Below, piece by piece: positions 21,889 to 33,127 of a DNA stretch of 64,000 nucleotides. Under the pieces are notes generated by a model that saw only the letters and a list, made by a program, of their open reading frames with translations, was not told the origin of the DNA and made no database searches. The stretch covers positions 62,001 to 126,000 of the forward strand of contig NC_089425.1 in assembly GCF_013426205.1 (NCBI RefSeq), in the 5' to 3' direction. The stretch's first letter is position 1; each line of letters opens with the position of its first letter. The translations under genes and the position numbers were made by a program. The DNA is from Metarhizium brunneum (taxonomy: Eukaryota; Ascomycota; Sordariomycetes; Hypocreales; Clavicipitaceae).

Positions 21889-24672
21889 TTAGCGAACAAT
21901 CGTCCCTCGCCGTCCTCTCTCGCGGTCTTTTCGTCCATCCGCGCCCGTCAACCGCATCCAATCGTCCCACTCTTTACTCATTTCCATCAAGACTGAGCCC
22001 ATGACGGTTGCGCTGGCCATCAAGCCGTGTCCTTCGCCTTCCAAGACGCGCACTTCGCAGCGCCGCATCGTCTTGCCGAGCCATTTGACATTTTCGACGG
22101 GCACACGCGTGTCCCTGCTGCCGTGATGAATGACCACGGGCCGTGTGATGTCGACGTAGCGAAATCCAATCGTGTGTCTTCTCTCCAGACACACCAAAAG
22201 GTCAACGGCGGGATTGGCCCCCGTGGTGGCCAGCTCCCAAATAGCGTGAGTAAGGCGCGTGTCGTAGGTCATTTGCCGTTCCTTGTCCGTCATGATATCG
22301 AGCGTGGACTCGGCCATTACCGAGCCTCCACTCACGCCATGACCCCCAACGGGCTGAATTTGGTCCATGTGCTCGCTCATATTAGGAGAGTCAAACCCAT
22401 TCTCCGCTTGCCCTCCTCCTGGCCTGTCCTTTCCTTGGGGGGTGCTGTTGAGGTTCTCCTCATCGTTGACTGGCATGCCATTGCGATTACCAGTGTTGCC
22501 ATCTTTGCCGTGGGTATTCGACTTGCGTTTAGCGCGGCGTTGATTCTTGGGCAGAGAGCTCGTAATGGAACTACTTGTTGCCGTCATGAAGCTGCTGTTA
22601 GCCGCCTTCAGGAGAGGTGTTGGCAAAGCACGCAAAATCTTTTGCGATGTGGGGATAGCATTGGTCGGGGGCAGCGTTTGAGATGCACCAAACACATTCA
22701 TCTGGGATGGGGGAATCCATGGCGCCAAGAGATGAATTCGTCCGCGGATATGCTGGGGCATTCGCAATGCCGTTGCAAGAGCATAAATTGCGCCTGCTGA
22801 ATGAGCAAGGATCGAAAACTTGGTAATCTTTAGCGCCTGACAAATGGCATAAACGTCATCTGCGCCAGTCAGCAATTGAATCTTTGTTCTGTCACACGAG
22901 TGGTGGGTAGGATACGTACCAGGCCAGCTCAAAGGAGTGGTTGTCCCATCGGTATAGGGCTCGCTATCACCAACTCCGGGTCGGTCGGGTGTGATGAGGC
23001 GAAGTTTCAAAGTCAATGCCAGCTCATCGTAAAAGGCCGTGATATATCTTGTCAAGCCCATACCGACACAGCAAAAGACTGCTGATCCATTTGCATCGCC
23101 GACTTCTGAGAAGGAAATAACTCGACCTGTTTGAGGGTGTCGAATCTTTTGAGACAGACGTGGAGAACAGAGGTACGACTCAACAGCATCATCTACTGAG
23201 TCTGCGGATCCGGGCCGTTCATAGCCGGCAGGATAGGTCTGCTGCTGAGCCTGCTGCGCGGGTTCGGGCGAGGCAGCCGCACTGGTTCTAGATTCACTGC
23301 GAGGGCTAAGCGGGCCTGACAACGGCTTCAGACGCGAACTACTGCGCTTCATTTTCAGGGCCTCCTTCGGAGCAGGACTCAGCCGGCCAGATAATCGACT
23401 GCTGCTGCGTTCCGCGCTGTGGCTTTCCCGTCGTCTCTGCGCGACTGCGGAGAAGGGCGCAGCTCCCTCGTCATTGTAATTCACAGCGTCCATGTTAAAA
23501 TCGGGGAGAGGCTGGGCAGCTCTTGATGCCGACGACGCGGGGGACGTCGGGCGTTCGTCTGGACCGAGCAAAAAAGACTTTGCTTGGGTGCCTGTCCCTG
23601 AGCCCGTACGAGTATGCTGCTGCGGCGGCGGTAAAGTACAGGCGACATGTTCTTCAGTCTCTGGTATGGCTACTGCAGCCGGTGTATCACTATCTCGTTT
23701 AGACCGACGCGCGCTCGTTCGTTTTTGATGGGTTCGTGACTTTCTTAGGCTCGAGTCTCGCGCAGGAATAGGCTGCGGGGTATCCAACTTGTTTGGCTCA
23801 TTCAGACCCGGGCTGTCGCTATGAGAACCAGGCTCTTCGTTGATGACTGTTTCGGCGAGAAAGGGGTCTGGTCGAGCCCCGTTGTTGGTCATGGTGTTGT
23901 TGGGGGTCCCTCTGCCGGGTTCGCTTTGGCTACCGGACCTCCTTGGCAATCTTTTTCTTTCAAATTCTCTTTCACGGAGACGCTCCTTGGAGCTCATGTA
24001 CATCAGGCCCTTTGTGCCCCGGCCGGTCTTTTTCCCCCAGCTGTCGTGCGATCGATGGTGTTTCAGCTCCGGGGTCGGCGCAGATCCACGTTCTACAGAC
24101 AGGTTGCCTATGCTGTGGGCGTCGTCATTCTTGGAGGTAGCAGAGGCCGGGGAGGATGGACGCGAGGCTACGCTGTTGCCGCGAATGAATGAACGAAGAC
24201 CAGATCCGCTCTCGCGGCTGGTACTCCGGGTCGAAGGGCTCTTGGGGCCTGTCAATGGCGAGTATCCGCTGGTCGGCTTCGAGGTACGAATAATAGGGGC
24301 ACTCGCTGCCAGGTTGTCGAGTGACGAGGGGTCTTGGGTAGGTTCGTCAGGCTCGGAGCGAGTATAGGCACCGTAATCGACGCCAAAGCTGCCAGAGCTG
24401 GGGCTGGCGGGACTCGTGGGCAAGGCGAAGTTGATGGCGGCCGGATGCGATTCAAAGTGGCTGCTGGTGGGTTGTGAAATGGCGCCGAGGCTGGTGATGA
24501 GGTTGGAGATGACCTCGGGAGAGGCCGGAGGGATGACTGGGCGCGGGGTGCGCTGGGGCGAGTGTCGGCGAGAGTTGCGAGAAGGGCGAGGCTGTAGATG
24601 GCGGGCTTCTCTCTGAGAGACGTGGAAATGGTGGCGGGTTGGGATAGGGGGCACGTTGTCGTTGAGATCCAT
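21889..24672 (-). CDS. large alpha/beta-hydrolase with long disordered N-terminus
   Basis: Two exons, 22920-24672 and 21889-22859; 907 residues from the ATG at 24672 (upstream in-frame extension has only TTG). The 60-nt intron 22860-22919 is a multiple of three and free of stops. Splicing (donor GTACGT, branch CTGAC, acceptor CAG) restores LSWPDDVYAICQAL, the usual family sequence. The first ~500 residues are Ser/Pro/Arg-rich and disordered, with phospho-site-like runs (SRSSSRLS type). The C-terminal alpha/beta-hydrolase domain shows TPDRPGVGDSEPY, the nucleophile elbow AHSAGAIYAL, and a late acid/His pair (HHGSRDTRVP, EGEGHGLMAS). An insert rich in basic and Gly/Asn residues splits cap and core. 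It probably acts as an intracellular lipase or esterase; the substrate is unknown. Confidence 0.9.
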   Translation of the reverse strand: MDLNDNVPPIPTRHHFHVSQREARHLQPRPSRNSRRHSPQRTPRPVIPPASPEVISNLITSLGAISQPTSSHFESHPAAINFALPTSPASPSSGSFGVDYGAYTRSEPDEPTQDPSSLDNLAASAPIIRTSKPTSGYSPLTGPKSPSTRSTSRESGSGLRSFIRGNSVASRPSSPASATSKNDDAHSIGNLSVERGSAPTPELKHHRSHDSWGKKTGRGTKGLMYMSSKERLREREFERKRLPRRSGSQSEPGRGTPNNTMTNNGARPDPFLAETVINEEPGSHSDSPGLNEPNKLDTPQPIPARDSSLRKSRTHQKRTSARRSKRDSDTPAAVAIPETEEHVACTLPPPQQHTRTGSGTGTQAKSFLLGPDERPTSPASSASRAAQPLPDFNMDAVNYNDEGAAPFSAVAQRRRESHSAERSSSRLSGRLSPAPKEALKMKRSSSRLKPLSGPLSPRSESRTSAAASPEPAQQAQQQTYPAGYERPGSADSVDDAVESYLCSPRLSQKIRHPQTGRVISFSEVGDANGSAVFCCVGMGLTRYITAFYDELALTLKLRLITPDRPGVGDSEPYTDGTTTPLSWPGTYPTHHSCDRTKIQLLTGADDVYAICQALKITKFSILAHSAGAIYALATALRMPQHIRGRIHLLAPWIPPSQMNVFGASQTLPPTNAIPTSQKILRALPTPLLKAANSSFMTATSSSITSSLPKNQRRAKRKSNTHGKDGNTGNRNGMPVNDEENLNSTPQGKDRPGGGQAENGFDSPNMSEHMDQIQPVGGHGVSGGSVMAESTLDIMTDKERQMTYDTRLTHAIWELATTGANPAVDLLVCLERRHTIGFRYVDITRPVVIHHGSRDTRVPVENVKWLGKTMRRCEVRVLEGEGHGLMASATVMGSVLMEMSKEWDDWMRLTGADGRKDRERGRRGTIVR

Positions 24673-26168
24673 TGTCCGGTCGGTTGACTTTGGCCGGGAG
24701 CCACAACTAGACAGATCAAAGGGGTGGATATGCAAGGCGTCTCAGGAGAAACGCCTTTGCCGGGTGTCAACAGCCGGGCTTGGTGCCCCGTGTTTGCCAG
24801 CGGTGGAAGATGTCAGGTGTCGGCGGTACTGAGCACGGAGGATGGAGTCGTAGGGAGGAGGAGGATGCTTTGTTCCCCCATTGTGCATTGTGCGGTAATG
24901 TCTGGTCCCCCTTGCTCGCCCCCTGGTGTTCCCTTGCATCCGTCTGGGTCGACGGTCAATTGGTCAATGGCCGAGAGGCCAACGGCCCAGTGAGGCGGTG
25001 GGCGTTTTCTGCAGCACAGAGGACATGTAGGGAGTACCGAGTGCAACCTCCGCTCCTGGAGTCTACCGTCTGTGCTAGGCTCTAGCTCCAACGTACGCCG
25101 CCAGGCGATTAAAGATGGATGGAAGTAAAAACGGCGCTCAACAAGTCCTCAAAGGCGGATCCACGGGAGGCTCCAGCGCGGGTCGAGTCCACCATGTCCT
25201 GGGCCGAGTAGGGTCGCGTCCTCCGCGTCTCGGTACCAAAGTGTGCAAGTGTGGATGCATGTGTGCTTCTGGAGTCAAGTTGGTCTTGGGTCTGGTCAGA
25301 TCGCCCTAGGACAATTTCAATTTGCCCATGCCCAGGATAGGCAACGGTGCTCCGCCCTGCCTTTAAAACTTGGGTCGCCGGTGGATTGATTCTCTGTCCT
25401 CTCAATCTCCGCGCGCTGGAGTCTGGTTGCAATCGATGGGTGGGCTGGGGCGAGTACGGTCTGGTCATGCCATCAATGCCAAAGCCGCACCAAACATGGA
25501 GGCAAAAACCCCCAGGCGAAACATTCGAGCACAGCACTGAAAGTAATTGCTCCGTACATGCGCCCCAGGTCGGCAGTGAGGTTTCACAGAGATTGGCCCG
25601 ATGGATCCAGATCCAATTGCAATACTACTACTGCTTGTCCGTGCAGTCTACGGAGTACATAGTACGGAGTAGTACTACATATTTCCTCCTCCAACCAACA
25701 GGTGCTTCATGACACACCTTGCTGCAGCCCCCACGTACCCAAGTGGCAGCATCTGGCATACCCAGCTCCGTCAAATCTCGTGGATTCATGGACAAGGCCC
25801 CGTCACACTCTCTGCAAGGCGACATGAAGGTGCTCGCTGCTGCAACGTCATGATGCCAAAAGCGGCTCAAATGGAGCAACAGGAAGGAGCGCCCAGCCAA
25901 AGGTTCTGCGCCACACTTCCCCAGATGCCAAAATCCTGTTTGCCGCGGCTCAACCCTCCGCCAAAGCCGCATATGAAGTGGCTGCGTCACCGGCGCCTAG
26001 TATCCAAGGCTCAACTCAACCTCAATCTTCCAAAGTCCTGCGCACCCCGTGCAAGACACGCTGCCTTTACCTTCTATTCTCTTCTTTTTTTCCTGAATTT
26101 TTTATGCCTCTTCACTGGGCGTCAATCAAGTCATACAACGCGCGCCCTAGCGTGCAACCATCGCCGTC
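24673..26168. other. long divergent promoter region
   Basis: A 1.5-kb gap between the hydrolase start (minus) and the sterol-desaturase-family start (plus). Frames here have no protein features. Dispersed CTCCGTAC/TACGGAGTA motifs occur at 25550-25557 and 25649-25674, and a C/T-rich stretch precedes 26168. Confidence 0.6.
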
Positions 26169-27164
26169 ATGTTGGACCTGCTCCTCTCCATCCCCATCCT
26201 CTCCTATGTCTTCTTTCCCACCACGGGGGCGTCGATATCCACGTCCGTGAATCTTATATTTTTTTACATGACGTGGACCAGCCTTGTATTCTCTCACCCA
26301 GCTCTCGAACTACATTTATCCGGCGTCCTCGTCATCCGCGTCATCTTCTGGCTCATCCCCTCACTCGTCTTCCTCCTACTCGACGTCAGCGTGCCCAGTC
26401 TCGCCGAGGGCTTCAAGCACGGCGGGCGCAGCTCTTTGCCCACCCGGGATGCGCGCAAGCTGGCAAAGATGCTGGGGCTGGCCCTGTTCAACGTCCTTGT
26501 TTGTCTGGCCTTTGAGGCCGCCATCAGCATGGGATACACGCTGCTCTTCAAGCGCCACGTGTTCAAGATGAGCACGACGCTGCCGCTCCCTTGGACCGTC
26601 TTCAAGCACTGCGCCTTTATACTGACCTCGCGCGAGCTTGTCAGCTTTTACGTCCACCGATACGCGCTGCACGGTTCGTCCTGGCTAGCAAAGAAGCACG
26701 TGGCATATGCCCACGCCGGCGCCGGCGCACCATTCAGTTTGCAAGTCTTTGTCGATTATCCCGTGGCGACTCTGCTGCACCGATCGCTGCCGGTGTTCCT
26801 CCCCTGCATGCTGATCCGCACCCATCTGCTCACGTACTTCCTGGTCCTCATCATCACGTCCATTGAAGAGACGCTGGCCATGTCCGGGTACACAATCATT
26901 CCGGGCATCGTCATGAGCGGCATCACGCAGCGGACAGCAATCCACTACGCAAACATGGGGACGTCCAATTTTGGCTCCTACGGCGTCATGGACTGGGCGC
27001 ACGGCACGAACCAGGGGCGCGAGGTCCTGGAAGATGTACGAAAAGAGGCAGACAAGCATCACGCTCAGGAGAAATCGGCAGACAAGGTGGACGAAGGAAC
27101 CAAGGCCGTACAGGATGGTGTGGACTCGCTGAAGAAACGGCTACGATCTGTGAGCGATAAGTGA
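26169..27164 (+). CDS. sterol desaturase / fatty-acid hydroxylase family membrane protein
   Basis: Single exon, 331 residues, ATG at 26169. Hydrophobic segments occur near residues 5-25, 50-75, 100-125 and 205-240. The fatty-acid-hydroxylase domain (PF04116) is recognised from VSFYVHRYALHGSS, the following KKHVAYAHAGAG, and a C-terminal NFGSYGVMDWAHGTN block typical of fungal members. The first His box (HRYALH) is intact, but the later boxes lack the canonical HxxHH pairs, as in several fungal subfamilies. Di-iron oxygenase activity is therefore uncertain. The last ~50 residues are charged, with KK-rich ends, probably cytosolic; ER location is expected. Sterol or sphingoid substrates are only family inference. 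Confidence 0.85.
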   Translation: MLDLLLSIPILSYVFFPTTGASISTSVNLIFFYMTWTSLVFSHPALELHLSGVLVIRVIFWLIPSLVFLLLDVSVPSLAEGFKHGGRSSLPTRDARKLAKMLGLALFNVLVCLAFEAAISMGYTLLFKRHVFKMSTTLPLPWTVFKHCAFILTSRELVSFYVHRYALHGSSWLAKKHVAYAHAGAGAPFSLQVFVDYPVATLLHRSLPVFLPCMLIRTHLLTYFLVLIITSIEETLAMSGYTIIPGIVMSGITQRTAIHYANMGTSNFGSYGVMDWAHGTNQGREVLEDVRKEADKHHAQEKSADKVDEGTKAVQDGVDSLKKRLRSVSDK

Positions 27165-27453
27165 CACGAAAAATGGTGGACGGATAACCTGGGGAAACGA
27201 AGGGGGATTGGGTGGTACTTTTTGGCTACGAGTAATGTAACAAAACAGAAAATGTGTAATGACGTGCTAGATACCCAGTCACAGTTTTTGCATAATGCAA
27301 TCACCATACCTGAATCAACATGTCGTGTGGCCAATATCTATCATTGTGATGTCGCCACCCAACGCCGGGGGCAAAATCATGTCGTGTCTATAAACCCAAT
27401 GCCATATCTACCCAGGTGATCAATTCCATGTATACCCATGCCCGTTTTAAAAA

Positions 27454-29610
27454 TCACACCCAGTCATTCTTCTTCTTGAACCACTTCAACGTCTCCAGCC
27501 CGCTCTGCACGCGCATGCCAACTCTTGCATCGAGCACAAACGTCTCCCATGCCTTTACTTTTTCCAGGTGCTCCTGACACTGGTTCGCCTTTTGCCGCCT
27601 ATAACTCGCCACCTCGTCTGCCGTCCCCTCGGGCGGATTGCAGCACTGCGTCCACGCAATCACGCCCAGTTCGTACGTGGCCACGGGCAGGACGTAGTCG
27701 TCCTTGTGGCCGCCTTTAAACGCCGCCCTGCAAAGCGCGCAACATTAGCCAACTTGTCCTGCGCCTGTTCCCCTAAAAATCCAGAAATGGAAAAGAAAAA
27801 CTCACCTGTCGTGCACCAAGACATTGTCCTCGAGGACCTTTGCGGCATCGTCCATCTTGCCCTGTGCTTGCAAGAGCGCCGCCGTGCCAATCGCCCAAAC
27901 CGCCACGTCGTCCTTGCCCTGCCGCAACGCGCTCACGGCGTCCGCGCCGGCGGTGCACCTCTCCCACCTGAGATGGGCCATGGCCCGGTCCAGCTGCCCG
28001 TCCGACATGCGCTTCTGCCCGTTCCAAAAGTAGCAAATCTCCATGGCGGGCGAGGGCCCAACGGCATCGGCCAGGTCGACGCCCAGCGCCTTGGCCTGCT
28101 CCTCCCACTTGTGCACCTTGCGCTGCAGGAACGTCTCGAGGGGCAGCTGGCGGGCCATGAGGCGCTGCTTGCCCGAGACCTGGGGCGCCTTGCGCAGGTA
28201 CTCGTGCGTCCGGGCCTTGTGCCTCCGCGCCTCGGTGCCGTCGCCGGCGTGGTGGGCGTCGCGGTACAGCTCGAGGGACGCGCAGCCCGCCATGTAGTAG
28301 TAGACGCCGGGGCTCCAGTCGCTGATTTCGAGGCAGCGCAAAAAGGTGTCGCGCATGAGGCCCCAGTTCTGCAGGATCATGGCGTTGATGGCGAGCTCAA
28401 AGTCGTTGACGGCCGTGATCTGCTTCATGGCCGACTCCTTGCCCGTGGACAGCAGGTCGATGGCCCCCTGGACATTCTTGTCGTTGGCGCGCAGGCGCGA
28501 CTCCTCGACGCGCCACATCCGCGAGTCCGGGTAGCGGGCGCGCAGGTCGGCGAGGAGCTTCCTGCACTTGTCGTGCGGCGGGCCGACCGACTCGGCGTCT
28601 TGGTCGTAGTCGCTGGCGCTGGGGAGGATGTCGACGGTGCCCAGGAGGCCGTTGTAGTAGGCCAGCAGCATCATGCCGGCGAGGGCGCCGTTGATGTTGT
28701 CGTGGGCCGCCGAGCGCCAGAGCATGTGGACGCCGCGAACCCTGTCGCCGTGGAAGCCGACGACGGAGAGAATCCGCGAGAACGCGGGCGGCACCAGGCT
28801 CAGGATGAGCAGGATGAGCCCAAAGCACATGTTGGTGCCGGAGTGGATGAAGGCGTCGACGGGATCAGTCACTTCCAGCTCCGTCTCGAGGTGGGCAGAC
28901 TGCAGCTTGAGGGGCGTCACCGGTCGCGAACTGTCGAAGTCTGAATCTCCAGGCGGCTGATCCGGAATATTCAAATGCTTCGGCAGTGACGCACTGTTCT
29001 TGTCGCCGTTTGGGGTCTGCGCCCCCGATGCCGACGAGCGTGCGCTGGCGGCATCGCCCTTGACACCATTGCTCAAGGCGGCTTTCTGGGCGGCCGCAGC
29101 CTTGGCCTCGACGGCGGCTATGCCATCGAGGATAATAAAGGCCTTTCGCAACTTGTAAAAGCTCTTCATGGCCTCGACAATGCTCTCGTTGAGCACGCCG
29201 ACCACGGCACTCATAAGCTGCGTCTCGGCGCGAACGAGCTCATACTCGGTCCCGGGAGGATACACCCTGCTCGCGGCATGATGGGGAACGGCATACCTTT
29301 GGGCCTTTTTGTAATCGGCCCAGGCCCTTGTCTCGCAATCGGCCAGCTTGGCGGCCGTCTGGGCCATGACCTCCTTCTCGAAGCCGAGGATGGAGCGCAT
29401 GAAAAACGTCACGGCGGCGCCAAGGCTGTGGAAGGACGACTCGCCCTTCTCCAGGCCTTGCCAGGCGCCGTCAATGTCGTCGTTCATGATGAGCTCGGTC
29501 CATTTCAGCGCGTCGGCGAGGTTTTCTCGCTCCCGTGCCGCGAGGGTTTCGGCCTTGAGCGAGTCGGCGCTGGAGTTGGTGCTGCGGAACCATCCGCTGA
29601 GGAGACTCAT
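27454..29610 (-). CDS. IML2: IML2-like inclusion body clearance protein (DUF3808/TPR)
   Basis: Two exons, 27806-29610 and 27454-27727, with a 78-nt intron (donor GTGAGT, acceptor TTTGCAG); 692 residues from the ATG at 29610. The frame continues upstream but without ATG. The protein matches the Iml2/TTC39 family (PF10300): FRSTNSSADSL at the start, SSFHSLGAAVTFFMRSILGFEKEVM in the first helical block (seen as FFMRSILGFEKEVM), RAETQLMSAVVGVL, and C-terminal TPR-like helices with YYMAGCASLELYRD. A hydrophobic segment near FGLILLILSLVPPAF may associate with membranes. In yeast Iml2 works in lipid-droplet-dependent clearance of protein inclusions and is partly mitochondrial. The fungal orthologue is expected to act similarly. 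The gene is divergent from SEM1. Confidence 0.92.
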
Positions 29611-30762
29611 GGTGACGTGCAACCCGCCGGCTGCGGTTCGTGTGATGTGCTGGAGGTTACGCAATTCGTCAATACCTATTCTTGACAAGAGGTGCTCTGG
29701 AGTACTATATAACTAGGCGCGGGCTCAGCCGTAGATAAGCCACTGTACCACAGCACGCCGGAGTTAGGGTCGCTGTTGGGAAGTGCGACGAGTTGGAGCG
29801 CCCGAGACCGAAACCTTGGGACATCAGGCACCAGACACCAGACACCAGATAGGTACCGACCGAGCCGTGAACGCGCGGCGTAGACGGCCGTAAACGTCGA
29901 AACGCTGCGCGGTAGTTTGGCTACTTCTTACGGAGTGCCGGCGAGGCCAATTCGTCCGTGGGAAACTGCTGGCATTCAAACCCTCTGGCCGCCAAGGTTG
30001 GTGCCAAAGCCCGCCCGGACTTCGGGCAACCATGTCGTCATTGGCGGGACTCGAGCCACGGCGCTCTGGGAAAAAATAGAAACAGCTCAGCACTAAGGCC
30101 AGAATCGTCTTTCTGTGAGTTGGATGGCCAATTGCCTGGTTGGCAGACGGTGACGCCGCTTACGTCAGCACCTAGCGCTGCGGTCATGGCTACAGGGGAA
30201 ACTCTACTGTTCCTCGGCCGGAGTCACTGAACTGTGTCTGTTTCGTACAGAAAGAATATCTTCCAAGGGAAAAGTTGCAAGAGGAGAAAAAGACAAAAGA
30301 AGAAGAAATCATGGCGAAACCAGGCCATCAAGTACCGAGTTTTGTTACTAGTTGGCAACCGCTGCATCTGCTCACCACGGAAACAGGTTGGTCGTGTTCA
30401 CCATCTCGCACCAAGTTGCCAACCATCTCATATTTATGCACAATCCAATTCAAATTTTACACTCTGTAAAAAGAGTAAAATCCTCACAAATACACATACA
30501 TATATATCTCGTCTCCCGTTGATGTCCAGGGACCCCAGTCCCCCCAGCTACCACCAACCTACCCTACACCCAGACCGGACGCCGCATTCTTCCGCCCCGG
30601 CCAACGCCCCAGCTTCCCAAGCTCGCCATCACCAGTCAAGTAGTCCATCAACCATCTCCATCATCTCGAGCAGACACTCAGCACCGCCAACCTTCTTCCT
30701 CCATCGCAATCCACACATCTCACAAACCGAACCCCTCGTCTCACCCACCCCAATACTACAAA
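29611..30762. other. divergent promoter between IML2 and SEM1
   Basis: A 1.15-kb region between two divergent housekeeping genes whose products both serve protein quality control. A TTACGGAGT motif copy lies at 29929-29937, and the 150 bases before SEM1 are strongly C-rich and pyrimidine-biased on the plus strand. No other gene is seen. Confidence 0.6.
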
Positions 30763-31207
30763 ATGGCTTCAGACGCCAAGCCCGAACCCCAGCCCACCGA
30801 GGAGAAGAAACCAGAACAAAAGACCACCGCGCTAGGCGAGGACGACGAATTCGAGGACTTCCCCGTCGATGGTACACATACCCCCTTCCCCCCCCGACAC
30901 CGTTCTTTAGAACTAAACAGACGTGGTGCATGGCCAAAAAAAAAAGGGAAGCTGACCAAAACCATCAGATTGGCCAGAGGACCAGACCGAGGCCGCCCAG
31001 GGAAACGGCGAGACGAAGCACCTGTGGGAGGAAAGCTGGGACGATGACGACATGACGGACGATTTCTCCCTGCAGTTGAAGTGAGTGTTGCGCTCGCCCG
31101 CGCGGCCACCTACCTGATGACGCAAAGAACACATCCTTCATGGACCGTGCGAAACTAACCTGCGCAGGGAGGAGCTCAAGAAAGTCGAAGCCTCGAAGCG
31201 GAGATAG
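30763..31207 (+). CDS. SEM1: 26S proteasome subunit SEM1/DSS1
   Basis: Three small exons, 30763-30871, 30969-31080 and 31168-31207, give 86 residues. The introns are 97 nt and 87 nt, and both junctions fall in phase. The protein has the classic Sem1/Dss1 layout: a charged N-terminus, first acidic ubiquitin-binding site EDDEFEDFPVDDW (formed across intron 1), second acidic block LWEESWDDDDMTDDF, and a C-terminal helix ending EELKKVEASKRR. Sem1 is an intrinsically disordered lid subunit of the 26S proteasome. It is also shared with the TREX-2 mRNA export complex and, with BRCA2-type partners, recombination complexes. Because all three exons are tiny, gene finders can miss this gene. AATAAA lies at 31242-31247. 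Confidence 0.95.
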
Positions 31208-31522
31208 GGAATGGGCACATAGAATGGTATAGATGGTTATGAATAAATGCTATGAACTACACTGTTGGAGCTGATGCGTGTGCGCGTGCCTTCATGCCTG
31301 CGTGCGCGCGGTGCATGGCCTGGCGGGCACTGACTTGTGTTGACGAGGCCACGATTCTCACCCTGACAGACGAGTGCGATTACAACGTGATATTTACGTT
31401 TCCAGCTATAAAAGCGACTGTTTTGATCGATCTTGTCCGCCAATTTACCCTCAGCCACCATGTCTTTTTTGCATGTATATATGTATATCTCGTGACTCCC
31501 TCATGGATTCGGGTTCTGGTGT
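31208..31522. other. convergent 3' region between SEM1 and PGK
   Basis: A 315-base gap holding the AATAAA of SEM1 (31242-31247) and a GTGCG-rich alternating purine-pyrimidine tract near 31275-31310. No gene is present. Confidence 0.6.
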
Positions 31523-33127
31523 TTACTTACTCGAGAGAGCAACAACGCCAGGGAGTTCCTTGCCCTCCAGCAATTCCAGACTGGCACCACCGCCGGTGGA
31601 CACGTGGCTAAGCTTGTCCTCGACCCCGTACTTGGCGGCAACGGTAGCGGTATCGCCACCGCCGATAATGACAATCTTGCCGTTCTCGCAGCCCTTGACG
31701 GCGGCATCGAGGATGGCCTTGGTGCCGCTGGCAAACTTGTCAAACTCAAAGACACCGGCGGGGCCGTTCCACAAGATGGTCTTGGCCTCGTCGACGGCCT
31801 CCTTGAAGAGCGCAGAAGACTTCTCGCCGCAGTCGAGACCCATCCAGCCATCGGGGATACCTTTGTCATCCGTAGCGTAGCCAGACTCGGCATCCTTGGA
31901 GAACTTGTCGCCGGTGACAAAGTCGACAGGCAAAACAACTTTGACGTTGTTCTTCTTGGCCTTCTCCATGAGGTTCTTGACGTTCTTGGAGCCGGCCTCG
32001 TCAAACAGCGAGGAGCCAATGGGCATATCGTTGAGGACCTTTTTGAAGGTGAAGGCCATGCCGCCACCGATAATCAGAGTGTTGACCTTGTCTAGCAAGT
32101 TATCAATGAGCTGAATCTTGTCCGAGATCTTGGCACCACCCAGGATAGCCAGGAAGGGACGCTGAGGCGACTCGAGAGCCTTGGCAAAGTAGTCGAGCTC
32201 CTTCTTCATGAGAAAACCGGCCGCCTTCTGGGGCAGGTCAACGCCGACCATGGAGGAGTGAGCACGGTGAGCGGTGCCGAAGGCATCATCTATTCAAGTC
32301 GCCGGTTAGTTTCTTGTTGAAGAATGTCGCATTGCAAAGAGCAAGAAAAAAAAAGTGTTATGGAATCTCACTGATGTAGACGTCACCAAGAGCGGTCAGG
32401 CCCTTGCGGAACTCTTCAACCTTGGCCTTGTCAGCCTTGATCTTGTTACCCTCCTTATCCTTGGAGCTGCCCTCCTCCTCAATGTGGAATCGCAAGTTCT
32501 CGAGCAGAACAACAGCACCGCCGTCGGCCTTGTTGACAATGGCCTCGACCTCGGGGCCGACGCAGTCGGGAGCAAAGGTGACGCTCTTGCCCAGCAGTTT
32601 CTCGAGCTCGGGAACGACAGGCTGCAAGGAGTACTTGGGGTTGGGAGAGCCGTTGGGACGGCCGAGGTGGGACATTAGGATGACAGACTTGGCGCCATGG
32701 TCGATGGCATGCTTGATGGTGGGAATGGCACCGACGATGCGCTGGTTGTTTGTGACCTTTTTGTTCTCGTCGAGGGGGACGTTGAAGTCGACCTATGTAC
32801 TAGGTGGTTAGCCTGGCAATTGACTTGTGTCCTGTGTGTGCGGTTCCATGTTGCAGCCAAGTCGTGGTTAAGAAGCTCCGTTGCCCCCGCCTTCTGCGGG
32901 CTCGCCGGGCACTGGGAATTGTCCCAACAACCCGGGTAGACGCAGGCCACGAAGAATAATACATGCTCCTTGGTCTCCAAATCCTCACACTACCACCCCA
33001 TTCCCATCTCATGGGATGAGCCCATGCACCCGGACGCGGGGGGAACAGCTCCCGAACTCACCCGAATCAGGACCCTCTTGCCCTTGACGTCAACGTCGGT
33101 GATGGACAGCTTGCTAGCCAGAGACAT
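31523..33127 (-). CDS. PGK1: phosphoglycerate kinase
   Basis: Three exons, 33062-33127, 32372-32792 and 31523-32289, give 417 residues, the normal PGK length. Intron 1 is unusually long (269 nt, 32793-33061) and follows codon 22; intron 2 is 82 nt (32290-32371). Joining restores [13 protein letters not shown] at the first junction and [15 protein letters not shown] at the second, both PGK signatures. SHLGRPNG (substrate site), [22 protein letters not shown] and [13 protein letters not shown] (nucleotide site) are intact. The enzyme transfers phosphate from 1,3-bisphosphoglycerate to ADP in cytosolic glycolysis. No defect is seen. Confidence 0.97.

Noticed and set aside
27568..28944. A 458-codon plus-strand frame antisense to IML2
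   Set aside because: It is the Val/Ala/Arg-rich shadow of a GC-rich coding exon; the IML2 frame on the minus strand explains the sequence.
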